Assembly: GCA_015057115.1 (NCBI GenBank)
Contig: SVEZ01000007.1
Span: forward strand, 85,652 to 149,651
Length of the DNA: 64,000 nucleotides
Source: Lachnospiraceae bacterium
GTDB lineage: Bacteria; Bacillota; Clostridia; Lachnospirales; Lachnospiraceae
Direction: 5' to 3'
How positions within the stretch are numbered: position 1 is the stretch's first letter; each line of letters begins with the position of its first letter. Under the pieces are notes generated by a model. That model saw only the letters and a list, made by a program, of their open reading frames with translations. It made no database searches and had not been told where the DNA came from. This document shows, piece by piece, positions 55,442 through 63,980 of the stretch. A program made the translations under genes and the position numbers.

Positions 55442-58400
55442 TTATGCCTTAGACGGTTCGTAAGTTACATTTGTGAAGTTAACAATGTGCTGAACAGTCT
55501 GTCCTTTAAAAGTGTATGTGATTGTGAAGGATGGAGTTTTTCCTGTTTCTGGTGCTTTCTTTAAAGCAAATCCAAACTCAGTTTCTTTACCATTTTCTTC
55601 AACCATCTCACCATTTGCATCAACTGCATAGGTTCCTTCGGTTAATTTCTTATAAGAAAGCTGGACAGCACCAGACTCATTCTTGCTTGTCATTTTAACA
55701 AACAGCATGTAGTGATATTCATTTCCATACACACCTGCTAATCCTTCAACATACTTTAATGTTCCGGATACGTCATAAGTATAGGTTGCAACTTTCTTTT
55801 CTGCATCCCATGTGTATTCTGATTCTGAAAGAGTAAGCTTACCGTAGCAACCTTCAACGGAGATGTCGCCTGTCAGTTTGTCAGAAATCAAAGTGAGTGC
55901 TTTCATCTTATGCTGATCTTTTCCTTCGGACTCGTCTTCAACAACGAGATTTTTATCGCTAGAAGTAGCTCCACTTTCTTTTACATCTACTACTACATTT
56001 CCCTCGGATTTGTTTGTTAAGGTCTGCGCATCACCATTATCTTTTACGATAACAACTTCTGCTTTTGGTGCAACTTCAATAGCATTTCCGTTGGAAATTG
56101 CTGCCGCTTTAGCAGAAACATCAAGATTTAATCCGTTTGTTAATACAACAGCGTAACCACCAAAGTTACATGTTCCTAATACTTTTACGTGTCCGCCAAG
56201 TTTTGCAGCTGCAGCAAAAGTTACATTGTTAAGTACAAGAGTGTTTCCTGTTACATTGAATGTTCCACCGGATACGTCTGCAGATGTGAAGTTTACATGA
56301 CCTGCTCCTGCGATCACGCCCTTTTCATTCTGTGTAATTGCGCCGGTTTTATGATCCCAGTTACCATTTACGGTAATTGTTCCATTGTTGTCTACAGCTC
56401 CACTAGTTACTAAAGAACCGTCTACTTTAATTGTTCCTGCGTTTTCTAATTTGTTTGCGCCAAGGTCTAAGGTAACGTTCTTGCTAATTACGATTGTATG
56501 ATCCGCATCATTTGCAAGATCGCCTAATAATTCGATGTCTTTTGTAACATAGATTGTCTGAGCCGCACCGCTTAATGCTGCGCGAAGACCGGTCTCTGTT
56601 CCAACTTCTACAGATGCTTCGATTTCCGGAGTTACGTTCTTACCTGTAATTACCCAAGAACCGCTTACTTTTGCACTTGTAGCTGTAAGTGCAGATTCGT
56701 TCCATGTTGCACTCTTGCTCTCGATTGAAGAACCATCCAGTCTCCACTTAGTGTTTTCCATTGGAAGACCATACTGATCTTCAATCATAAGAGCATATTC
56801 ATAACCATCATTTACTAAATGTAAGTCTCCATTTGCGCAAACAACCATTTCTGTTACGTTTTCAAAGTTTGCTAAAGTACTTGCTGCCCATCCGGTTGGT
56901 AAATGTTTATATGTTGCTGCAGTCTGTGCAACAGGTGCTGCAACATCATATGGGATATCAACGGAAGCAACTGCAACTTTTTTGCCATCTAATTCTGCCC
57001 AGATAGTAGCAACTGCTGTTCCCTTTGCGCCAATGCCAGATACGTTACCGTATACTGTCTGTCCAACTACTTTTAAGTCAGAATCACAAGTTACAGTGTA
57101 GTCTTCTGTTAAAATCTGAGTTCCATTCTCATCTACTCCATATACGTAGAAGCTTACATAGTCTGCAGAGTTTGCATTTACATAAAGTAAATCGCTGGCA
57201 TTTTCTGCTTTGTAGGATTCAAATTTTCCTGTAGATACGTTGAAAGTAAAGCTCTTGTCAGCAAGAAGTTCTTTAACGGCTCCTGCGGTTTCAACATATT
57301 CTAATGTTACTTTTACTTTAATAGAACCTTTTACTGTTCCGTCAGCTTTTAATGTCACATCGCCATCTTTCGCTGTGGCAGCTAAGCCTTTTCCTGCAGC
57401 AACAACCGCATAATATCCAGCAGTTTTTGCATCTTTAATGTCTGTAATAAAGTCTACTCCAGCGACAGCTTTGTTGTCGGTGTAATCAATAACAGAATTG
57501 TTGCTATCGAGAATCTTTACGGTGTTAACGTTAAGCACTTTTTCTCCGCCGATTGCCATGTTTGTTCCAATGGCTAATCCTTTAATTCCTGCTGGAGACG
57601 GTGTAACATCAACGTTCCAAGTAAGATTTGCAACATCTGGTTTTGCAGTTTGAATTGTAATAATATCGGTAGAAGCCTGTGTACGCTTAGCTGGTGTATA
57701 TTTGAAGCTTACAGTCTTCTTGCTTGTGTTTCTGCTAACTGATAAAGTAGCATCTTTAGGAATAGTAATTGTAGTATGTGCATCAGTCAAGTTGTTGGTG
57801 TCTCCGAACTTGAATTCATTCTTAGCACCGGTGTAGTCGCCAGTTGCGGTAGCCGGTACATAGTCATAAAGATCAACTGCATTTCCATCCTGATCAACTG
57901 CTGCTACTTCTAATGTAGCAGGAACATTTGCATAAAGGTTTGGAGCAGTTACATCTAATTTGGCAATGTATGCATTATCAAGGATTTCTACTTCTGCTGT
58001 TCCGGAAAATCCAGATACACCGGTAATAGAAATAATTGCTTTTCCTGGCTTGTTAATTCCACCAAGAGCAAGTTTCATAGCGATGGTTCCATCGTCTAAT
58101 TTTTCAAATCCTGTTACATATGCGTAAGAACCTGTAGCAGCGTTTGGCATGATGAAAAGATTTCCAGCTTTTGCAGCGTCTTCATCCGGTTTAATCATCA
58201 TTGCATCCAACTCGCTTGCGGATAAGTTGTTTCCATACTGATCCTTAGCTTCTTTTACAGGAAGGTAGTAGGTGTTGGTCTTGAAGTTTTCAAGAGAAAC
58301 TTTTTTACCTTTTAAAGAAGCTCTTGTAGTTGCAAGTTCGCCTAACTCTAATTTGCTAAGAGTTGCAACGTTGGATACGGTAAGGTTCTTGCTAATCTGA

Positions 58401-59620
58401 AGAACAGTTGATCCCATTGTGTATACAGCAGTAACATTAACAACTTCTCCAACCTGGAACATAGTTGCGGATGTACCAACGCTGATTTCAATTTTGGATT
58501 CTTTCTGGTTGTATGTTGCAGTTCCTTTGGATGTATATGGCTTCAAGGAACCGGAAAGAGCTACTTCTTCGTCGAACTGGTTGTAACCCTTTACAGCAAC
58601 TGCTGCTGCAGTAAAGTTGGAAGAAGTAAGGATTAATTCGTTTCCTAAGAAGTCAATTTTCTTAATTTCAGCTTTCTCACAAGTAACTTTGCTTTCTGCT
58701 GTTTCAGTTGCATCAGTCTTGTTTGTTACGGTTACTGTGTATTCGCCTGTGCTTAATGCAACACCAGTTTCAATAGTAGCAACAGTTGTTGTTTCACCAA
58801 CAGTTACGTCCTGCTTAGCAGTACCTTTTGCAAGTGTTACATTGTATGCAGCCTTGTCAAATGCCTTGTTGAAGGTTACTTCAATCTTAGCAGCGCCAAT
58901 CTGCTTTGCAGATACGATAGCAATCTTTTCTGTTGCAGCTGCTTCAACACCTGCTGTTGTAACTGCAGATGCAGAAGAACCTTCTTCTCCACCAACTACA
59001 ACTTTAATGAATTTACCAACCATAGCTTCGGTAACAGTAAGAGAAGCAGAGGTAGCACCTTCGATTGCAGTTTCAACCTGTGTCGCAGAATCGCCCATGT
59101 ACCAAGCGTATGTTACGTTAGTTGCATCAGCCGGTGCTACGGTTGCTGTGATGGTGTCTCCTACCTTTGGTGTGGTGGTAGAAAGTGCTACGCCTGTTAC
59201 AGCTACTTTTGCAGCCTTCTGAGTCTTAACCTTTACAGATTTAACGATCTTCTTAACAAGTTTGTTAGATTTTGCATTGTAAATTCTAACAGTAAACTTA
59301 CCGGTGTAGTTTTTGTTCTTCTCAGAGAACTTAACCTTTAAGGTAAGGTTCTTTCCAGTACCGTTAACCTTTGTTTTAGCGGTAAGCTTTTTCTTATTAT
59401 ATTTTACAGTTTCACCAGATACGTTTCTCTGAACTTTTACGTACTGGGATTTCTTAACACCTTTGATCTTGTAGGTGTAAGTCTTTCCAGCTTTAACAGT
59501 TTTATAACCTGTTACGCTGTACTTGCTAGCAGCCTGAGCACCTGTCGGAGCTACAAGGCTTAATACCATCATTACTGACAAAGCGCCTGCCAGTAACTTC
59601 TTGCTTATGCTTGTACGCAT
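55442..59620 (-). CDS. Large secreted surface-layer-like protein, paralogue 2
   Basis: This protein has 1392 residues. The first 143 residues differ from paralogue 1 by a single Arg-to-Lys change: signal peptide, basic Lys-rich module, then VTGVALSTTTPKVGDTITAT. The middle is a distant homologue of paralogue 1 (LYANVPATLEVAAVDQDGNA and similar). The last third is different: LRAALSGAAQTIYVTKDIEL and short repeats such as NAGTIKVDGSLVTSGAVDNN suggest a beta-helix. No LPXTG motif, SLH domain or membrane tail is present. The start region lies in the left arm of a long inverted repeat. I infer a wall-bound surface protein with a variable exposed part. Confidence 0.85.
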   Translation of the reverse strand: MRTSISKKLLAGALSVMMVLSLVAPTGAQAASKYSVTGYKTVKAGKTYTYKIKGVKKSQYVKVQRNVSGETVKYNKKKLTAKTKVNGTGKNLTLKVKFSEKNKNYTGKFTVRIYNAKSNKLVKKIVKSVKVKTQKAAKVAVTGVALSTTTPKVGDTITATVAPADATNVTYAWYMGDSATQVETAIEGATSASLTVTEAMVGKFIKVVVGGEEGSSASAVTTAGVEAAATEKIAIVSAKQIGAAKIEVTFNKAFDKAAYNVTLAKGTAKQDVTVGETTTVATIETGVALSTGEYTVTVTNKTDATETAESKVTCEKAEIKKIDFLGNELILTSSNFTAAAVAVKGYNQFDEEVALSGSLKPYTSKGTATYNQKESKIEISVGTSATMFQVGEVVNVTAVYTMGSTVLQISKNLTVSNVATLSKLELGELATTRASLKGKKVSLENFKTNTYYLPVKEAKDQYGNNLSASELDAMMIKPDEDAAKAGNLFIMPNAATGSYAYVTGFEKLDDGTIAMKLALGGINKPGKAIISITGVSGFSGTAEVEILDNAYIAKLDVTAPNLYANVPATLEVAAVDQDGNAVDLYDYVPATATGDYTGAKNEFKFGDTNNLTDAHTTITIPKDATLSVSRNTSKKTVSFKYTPAKRTQASTDIITIQTAKPDVANLTWNVDVTPSPAGIKGLAIGTNMAIGGEKVLNVNTVKILDSNNSVIDYTDNKAVAGVDFITDIKDAKTAGYYAVVAAGKGLAATAKDGDVTLKADGTVKGSIKVKVTLEYVETAGAVKELLADKSFTFNVSTGKFESYKAENASDLLYVNANSADYVSFYVYGVDENGTQILTEDYTVTCDSDLKVVGQTVYGNVSGIGAKGTAVATIWAELDGKKVAVASVDIPYDVAAPVAQTAATYKHLPTGWAASTLANFENVTEMVVCANGDLHLVNDGYEYALMIEDQYGLPMENTKWRLDGSSIESKSATWNESALTATSAKVSGSWVITGKNVTPEIEASVEVGTETGLRAALSGAAQTIYVTKDIELLGDLANDADHTIVISKNVTLDLGANKLENAGTIKVDGSLVTSGAVDNNGTITVNGNWDHKTGAITQNEKGVIAGAGHVNFTSADVSGGTFNVTGNTLVLNNVTFAAAAKLGGHVKVLGTCNFGGYAVVLTNGLNLDVSAKAAAISNGNAIEVAPKAEVVIVKDNGDAQTLTNKSEGNVVVDVKESGATSSDKNLVVEDESEGKDQHKMKALTLISDKLTGDISVEGCYGKLTLSESEYTWDAEKKVATYTYDVSGTLKYVEGLAGVYGNEYHYMLFVKMTSKNESGAVQLSYKKLTEGTYAVDANGEMVEENGKETEFGFALKKAPETGKTPSFTITYTFKGQTVQHIVNFTNVTYEPSKA

Positions 59621-59642
59621 GTAAGCATTCCTCCTTCATTAT
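59189..59642 (-). repeat. Shared 5' cassette of the surface-protein family, copy 2
   Basis: This is the counterpart of 41512-41965, about 99% identical over 454 bp with abrupt borders. The outer part of this copy overlaps the inverted repeat with 63362-64000. Confidence 0.9.
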
Positions 59643-59690
59643 TATTTGTCACCGGTTTTTCACGGAATGATTGCACATTTTTGACAGAAA

Positions 59691-59726
59691 GAGGGGGATT
59701 TTAGGGGTTTTTGAGGGGTTTGAGGG
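59691..59726. repeat. C-rich decanucleotide repeat, left arm
   Basis: In the gene's direction this reads AAACCCCTCAAAAACCCCTA and ends in a C-run, about three units. The right arm has about one unit more. It lies about 70-105 nt before the start codon. Confidence 0.7.
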
Positions 59727-59749
59727 CTGGCCGGATTTGACAGAACGCC

Positions 59750-59798
59750 AAAAAGAAGCTAAGGTGGAAGTACCTCAAAGAGATACCTCCGCCTTAGC
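59750..59798 (-). terminator. Terminator-like hairpin in the leader of surface protein 2
   Basis: On the minus strand GCTAAGGCGGAGGTATCTC pairs with GAGGTACTTCCACCTTAGC (16 of 19, mostly G-U exceptions) around TTT. It is followed by TTCTTTTT, and lies about 130 nt before the ATG. Confidence 0.65.
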
Positions 59799-60192
59799 CG
59801 CAACCGCCAGCTTTCGCTTTTTCACCCGGAAGGGTGTTGATATAGATTGGGACATTGAAAACTGGATATTCTAAACCGGAAGGGTAAATTACCCACGAGT
59901 CCGAAGTCCTTTCATTCCCGTAGGTAAGCGAAAAAAGTTGTTTTTCAAAAACTACCGACTAACAGACGAATATCAAAAATCCGTAGGTAGTCCTGAAGAA
60001 TGAAATCCGATCCCCCTACATACTAACCAGCTGATATTGATTCAACCGTCTGTAATTTTGAAGTACAAGGAGGCTGTCTCCTATACAAAATCCTTCAAAA
60101 TACCGGAATCAGAAGAAAATCCTACAGACTAAACCGACAAACCGGAGCTGCAGTAGGTAAGATTTGAAAAACGGGTTTTTGAGGGTACCTAC

Positions 60193-60325
60193 TAAGAAAT
60201 CGATATGCGAAGTCCGTAGGTAAAGTTCACATTTCTATCATAAACGAAGCCCTGGGGAGCTCCGTGAGTGCAAACGAAATTTGACCCCCACAGCATAAAT
60301 ATTCAAACTAGACACCTGCAGGAAA
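60193..60325. other. Non-coding gap between the left arm and the ATPase gene
   Basis: One further CCGTAGGTAAAG motif like those in the arms is present. No gene is seen. Confidence 0.5.
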
Positions 60326-61510
60326 TCAGTTTTTTCCCATGAGAAAATCGAGGGCATTCATTTTCCGTATACCTTCAAAATCTGCCGCCGGGTCTTCATC
60401 CAATGTCAAAAGATATTTCGGATAATTATCCGGAATCTTCTGAAGAGAACGAAGTTCCCTTTGAAGTGTCGCTTCATCGCGAACAGTAGCTGCTACTTGA
60501 TAGTACACCAGGCCATCTAAATTTTGGGCCACGAAATCAACTTCTACTTTATCAATTTTGCCAACCGATACGTTGTAACCGCGCCGAATCAGCTCAAGAT
60601 AAATAACATTTTCCAAAACATGACCGACATCTGAAAAAGAAGTTTCGGAAAGCATGTAATTACGAAGGCCAATATCGACAAAGTAGTATTTTTTCTGGGT
60701 TTTCAAATGCTGTTTTCCTTTAATATCATAGCGCTTCGTTTGATAGAGTAAATAGGCTTCCATGAAACCATTTATATAGGATTCTACAGTTCGTACATTA
60801 ATTTTACGTCCCATGGAAGTCATTGTATCGCTGATTTTTTTAGTTGAGAGTTCATTTCCGATATTGTCGGCCATGAACCGAATCACGCGCTCCAGCATCA
60901 TGACGTCTATAATCTTTTTTCGTGCAACCACATCCTTCAAAAGCAGCGTATGGTACAGACTCTCCATGTAATCGCTTATCAGAGAAGGTTCTAAGTCACC
61001 GATAGCAACAAAGGGAAATGAACTGGTTTCAATGTATTGCCGATACGCCTGAGCCAGACGATTTTCCAAACCATGGGCGGTTACAAATTCCCTAAAAGAT
61101 AGCGGTAACATTTCGATGGTTACATATCGGCCGGTCAGATATGTTGCCAATTCGCCGGAAAGTAAATGTGCATTGGAACTGGTCATATAAATATCCACAT
61201 TATCCTTCAAAAAGATGCTGTCTACCACTTTTTGGAAATCAGCAACATTTTGTATTTCATCCAAAAACAAATAGTTCTGTCGGTCTGACTGCAAACCTTC
61301 TTTTATATAAGCATATAGGTTTTGCGGATTCGTAAGATGAGCAAAATCGAAGTCTTCAAAATTTATACTGATTATTTGATCTGCTGTGACCCCATGTGTA
61401 AGCAAGTGCTCCTCAAACATGGAAAGCAAGGTGGATTTTCCGCATCGTCGCACACCTGTTACAACTTTTATGATTTTTTTATCTTTATATTTTAATGATT
61501 TTTGGAAGGT
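60326..61510 (-). pseudogene. AAA-type ATPase with DUF4143-like C-terminus, 5'-truncated
   Basis: From about TFQKSLKYKDKKIIKVVTGV the sequence matches the ATP-binding DUF4143 family: Walker A GVRRCGKSTLL, Walker B NYLFLDEIQNV, sensor DIYMTSSNAHLLSGEL, and later YYFVDIGLRNYML and VEVDFVAQNLDG. The usual 15 or so N-terminal residues and start codon are missing; the open frame upstream runs back through the HipA-like gene and has no homology. I therefore read the gene as having lost its 5' end at a junction with hipA. The function of the family is poorly known; members recall archaeal ATPases with a PD-(D/E)XK-like tail. Confidence 0.7.
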
Positions 61511-61523
61511 GACGCTCGATTTT

Positions 61524-62342
61524 TTACAGGGTAGCACGAAATAAGTACCCGTATTTTCGCATTTGCAAAAAAAGAATATCCTCAACTCTGCGGCAAGTTT
61601 CCGGTGAATAAATTCCGGCGGAATCAAGCACCTGCGAAACATCTTTTTTCGTAAAAGAGAAGGAAATGTTATGACCGCAAATTTTCTCGGAAGCATCCAA
61701 CTGCTCGTCAAAAGAAGTGCCGATGGATTTCGCTTTTACACCGGAAATCGCAGTAACTACATCTGCTCCCATCGGATAATCCATTGTGGTGTCGGCCAAT
61801 AAGGAAGCTCCATGATCAAAAAACGGACAAAATTGAAATTCTCCGTCTTCATTCATCAAAACTGCAATATTGTGCATGTGGCGGTCCTCATTTAAGAAAA
61901 AGGCATCAATGGTAAACAGCTTATTCAAATATATACCGAAATCCGGGAGGCCGGTTATCCGCTGAACCTGCGTCGCCAAAAATTGAAATCGGTCCTCGAC
62001 AGAAGAAATTTTCCATAATGCACGGGTAAGACTTTGATTAAAATGATTTTGAAAAAGCCTTTCCAGCGTAATAATTTGCCATTTGCCATCAAGAAAATCC
62101 TTGCTTTTGGCTCCATTGTAAATCTGGGTTTTATATTTGATTTGTTCCGGAAGATAAGTAACGAATTCCGTATCCCGGAGAGAGGTTTTGCTTAAAAGCG
62201 CAGATACCACGTATTCGGCAAGACCCTCGTAGCCGGTGTAGTCGGCCTTGTACCAGTAGCCTTGGGATTTCCATTTTAACTGGTTCCCCTTTGATGATTG
62301 GCGGTCAAAAGTTTTGACATCCTGTTCAAAAAGTTCTATCAT
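61524..62342 (-). CDS. Compact HipA-like kinase-fold protein
   Basis: The 272-residue protein has the HipA kinase core. NEDRHMHN at 151-158 holds the catalytic Asp and the Asn, and FDHGAS (175-180) the metal-binding Asp. The N-terminal subdomain and P-loop of full-length HipA (about 440 residues) are absent; the N-terminus reads LFEQDVKTFDRQSSKGNQLK. HipA kinases stop growth by phosphorylating tRNA synthetases. The HTH gene lies 3 nt upstream, so the pair resembles a toxin-antitoxin or HipBST-like module. The activity is inferred. Confidence 0.75.
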   Translation of the reverse strand: MIELFEQDVKTFDRQSSKGNQLKWKSQGYWYKADYTGYEGLAEYVVSALLSKTSLRDTEFVTYLPEQIKYKTQIYNGAKSKDFLDGKWQIITLERLFQNHFNQSLTRALWKISSVEDRFQFLATQVQRITGLPDFGIYLNKLFTIDAFFLNEDRHMHNIAVLMNEDGEFQFCPFFDHGASLLADTTMDYPMGADVVTAISGVKAKSIGTSFDEQLDASEKICGHNISFSFTKKDVSQVLDSAGIYSPETCRRVEDILFLQMRKYGYLFRATL

Positions 62343-62345
62343 ATC

Positions 62346-62888
62346 TTACCTCACAATCTCAATCCAAAAATCATCTTCAGCCATTTTGCCCTGCGTCTTC
62401 TCGATAATCAAAAGCGGATCGTAAAAAGGAATATCTAAGTCAGCCAAAACTAACTTCATCTTGTCACGGGACTCCGGAAAGCAACGGCTCTCTAAAAAAG
62501 CGCAGTAGTCCTCGTAACTTGGCTTCTCATTGGCGCCGAAAGCCCTGAACTGTAAGTGTTCAGTAAAATTCCAAATCTGTACATCGCGACGTCCCTCGTC
62601 AACATCTATCACTGTGCACAAATGCTGTTGATACATATATTTCAGGCGAATTGGAAGTTTCTTTTCCGGAAGAATCAAATGCATGAACCGCTCCGGATCA
62701 TCAATCATCAACTTCACAAGTAATGCAATTGGTCCGGCAACGGACTTATCTCCAGCTTCCCAACGCTCTACCGTTGGCGTAGAGCTTCCAATCAACCGGG
62801 CAAAATCCTTTTGTGTCAGACCTAGGAGTTTACGTGCCTGTTTTATTTCTTGGGGAGTTACATATTGTGGTGTCGCAAAATCCTTCAT
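62346..62888 (-). CDS. HTH regulator with an extra C-terminal domain, HipA partner
   Basis: The 180-residue protein has an N-terminal XRE helix-turn-helix (KQARKLLGLTQKDFARLIGS, then STPTVERWEAGD). A C-terminal domain of about 110 residues (RLKYMYQQHLCTVIDVDEGR to LLIIEKTQGKMAEDD) follows. In HipBST systems a separate small protein supplies the kinase's missing N-terminal part; here this extra domain may do the same job, which is inference. Two CCAT-N7-ATGG sites in the promoter suggest that it represses its own operon. Confidence 0.75.
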   Translation of the reverse strand: MKDFATPQYVTPQEIKQARKLLGLTQKDFARLIGSSTPTVERWEAGDKSVAGPIALLVKLMIDDPERFMHLILPEKKLPIRLKYMYQQHLCTVIDVDEGRRDVQIWNFTEHLQFRAFGANEKPSYEDYCAFLESRCFPESRDKMKLVLADLDIPFYDPLLIIEKTQGKMAEDDFWIEIVR

Positions 62889-62908
62889 ATTCGCTCCTTT
62901 TCATCGCG

Positions 62909-62989
62909 CCATTAAAATGATGGTATTTCTTTGCTGATAAACCATTAATTTGATGGTTTAATTATAGAGCAGTCTCTGAAAAATTGCAA
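62909..62989 (-). promoter_or_regulatory. Promoter and two operators of the HTH-HipA operon
   Basis: On the minus strand TTGCAA-17-TATAAT (62961-62989) is followed by two matching inverted repeats, CCAT-N7-ATGG. One lies within AAACCAT...ATGGTTT at 62939-62959, the other at 62909-62923, just before the ribosome site. Their spacing is 33 bp, about three helical turns. Confidence 0.75.
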
Positions 62990-63361
62990 CAAATTATTTC
63001 TTCAAAATTTATTGAAAAAAATGTGATTTTTATGTGGATTTTTTGTGATTATTGTGTTATTATATACATGTAGCGACGAGAGTTATGAAAAGTCTACATA
63101 AAGAGGATTCGGGATTGTATTGGGGAGTGCATTGGTGCTTTATGCAAAGTTGGCGCCCCCCGGTCCTCTTGTCTTCACAGTTATAGTATCTTATTTTTCT
63201 GAATTTTAATTCACCATGATATATAAAATGATGCACATTGCGAAATAGTAGCTTTGCAGATTTACAGTTTGGGTATTTTAATCTTGTAATGGTCTGTATT
63301 GGGGCAAGTTTGCGCTGCTTTCTCTTGCAATTACCCACATGTTTCGATTTATTGAAGTGCG
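62990..63361. other. Non-coding stretch before the right arm
   Basis: A 92-codon minus-strand frame (KYPNCKSAKLLFRNVHHF, then FRKIRYYNCEDKRTGG) faintly resembles a transposase zinc ribbon but has no ribosome site and lacks one cysteine pair. I treat it as a relic at most. Nothing else is seen. Confidence 0.4.
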
Positions 63362-63508
63362 GTAGGTACCCTCAAAAACCCGTTTTTCAAATCTTACCTA
63401 CTGCAACTCCGGTTTGTCGGTTTAGTCTGTAGGATTTTCTTCTGATTCCGGTATTTTGAAGGATTTTGTATAGGAGACAGCCTCCTTGTACTTCAAAATT
63501 ACAGACGG

Positions 63509-63537
63509 TTGAATCAATATCAGCTGGTTAGTATGTA
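63509..63537 (+). promoter_or_regulatory. Candidate promoter in the arm
   Basis: TTGAAT and TATGTA are separated by 17 nt, and the same pair is kept in the left arm. Transcription from here would give a leader of about 440 nt passing the terminator-like hairpin. Confidence 0.35.
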
Positions 63538-63790
63538 GGGGGATCGGATTTCATTCTTCAGGACTACCTACGGATTTTTGATATTCGTCTGTTAGTCGGT
63601 AGTTTTTGAAAAACAACTTTTTTCGCTTACCTACGGGAATGAAAGGACTTCGGACTCGTGGATAATTTACCCTTCCGGTTTAGAATATTCACTTTTCAAT
63701 GTCCCAATCTATATCAACACCCTTCCGGGTGAAAAAGCGAAAGCTGGCGGTATCAGTCCGGTATGTTGGCTACATCCGTGTAAAAATCTA

Positions 63791-63841
63791 CGGCTAAGGC
63801 GGAGGTATCTCTTTGAGGTACTTTCACCTTAGCCGCTTTTT
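63791..63841 (+). terminator. Terminator-like hairpin in the leader of surface protein 3
   Basis: CGGCTAAGG...CCTTAGCCG pairs along 19-21 positions around AAA/TTT and is followed by CTTTTTGG. It is the match of the left-arm hairpin, with a longer base. Confidence 0.65.
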
Positions 63842-63868
63842 GGCATTCTGTCAAATCCGACCTGCCCT

Positions 63869-63909
63869 CAAACCCCTCAAAAACCCCTAAAAACCCCTAA
63901 AAACCCCCT
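63869..63909. repeat. C-rich decanucleotide repeat, right arm
   Basis: About four units of AAAAACCCCT, against about three in the left arm, lie 72-112 nt before the start codon. Confidence 0.7.
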
Positions 63910-63980
63910 CTTTCTGTCAACATTGTGCAATCATTCCGTGAAAAACCGGTGACAAATAATAATGAAGGAGGAATGCTTAC

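Larger units (their letters stand above)
59601..60192 (-). repeat. Long inverted repeat, left arm
   Basis: The arm runs from the start codon region of surface protein 2 inward to GGGTACCTAC and matches 63362-64000 in opposite orientation. The arms differ mainly by an insertion of about 37-45 bp in the right arm (near 63757) and by the number of C-rich 10-bp units. It holds no supported gene; a 67-codon frame on the plus strand is a by-product. Confidence 0.92.

Noticed and set aside
59671..59874. 67-codon frame inside the left arm
   Set aside because: It crosses the C-rich repeat and the hairpin; the right arm carries an insertion that would break the same frame.
63060..63338. 92-codon minus-strand frame with scattered cysteines
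   Set aside because: No start signal, an incomplete zinc ribbon, and a position in low-complexity DNA beside the repeat arm.
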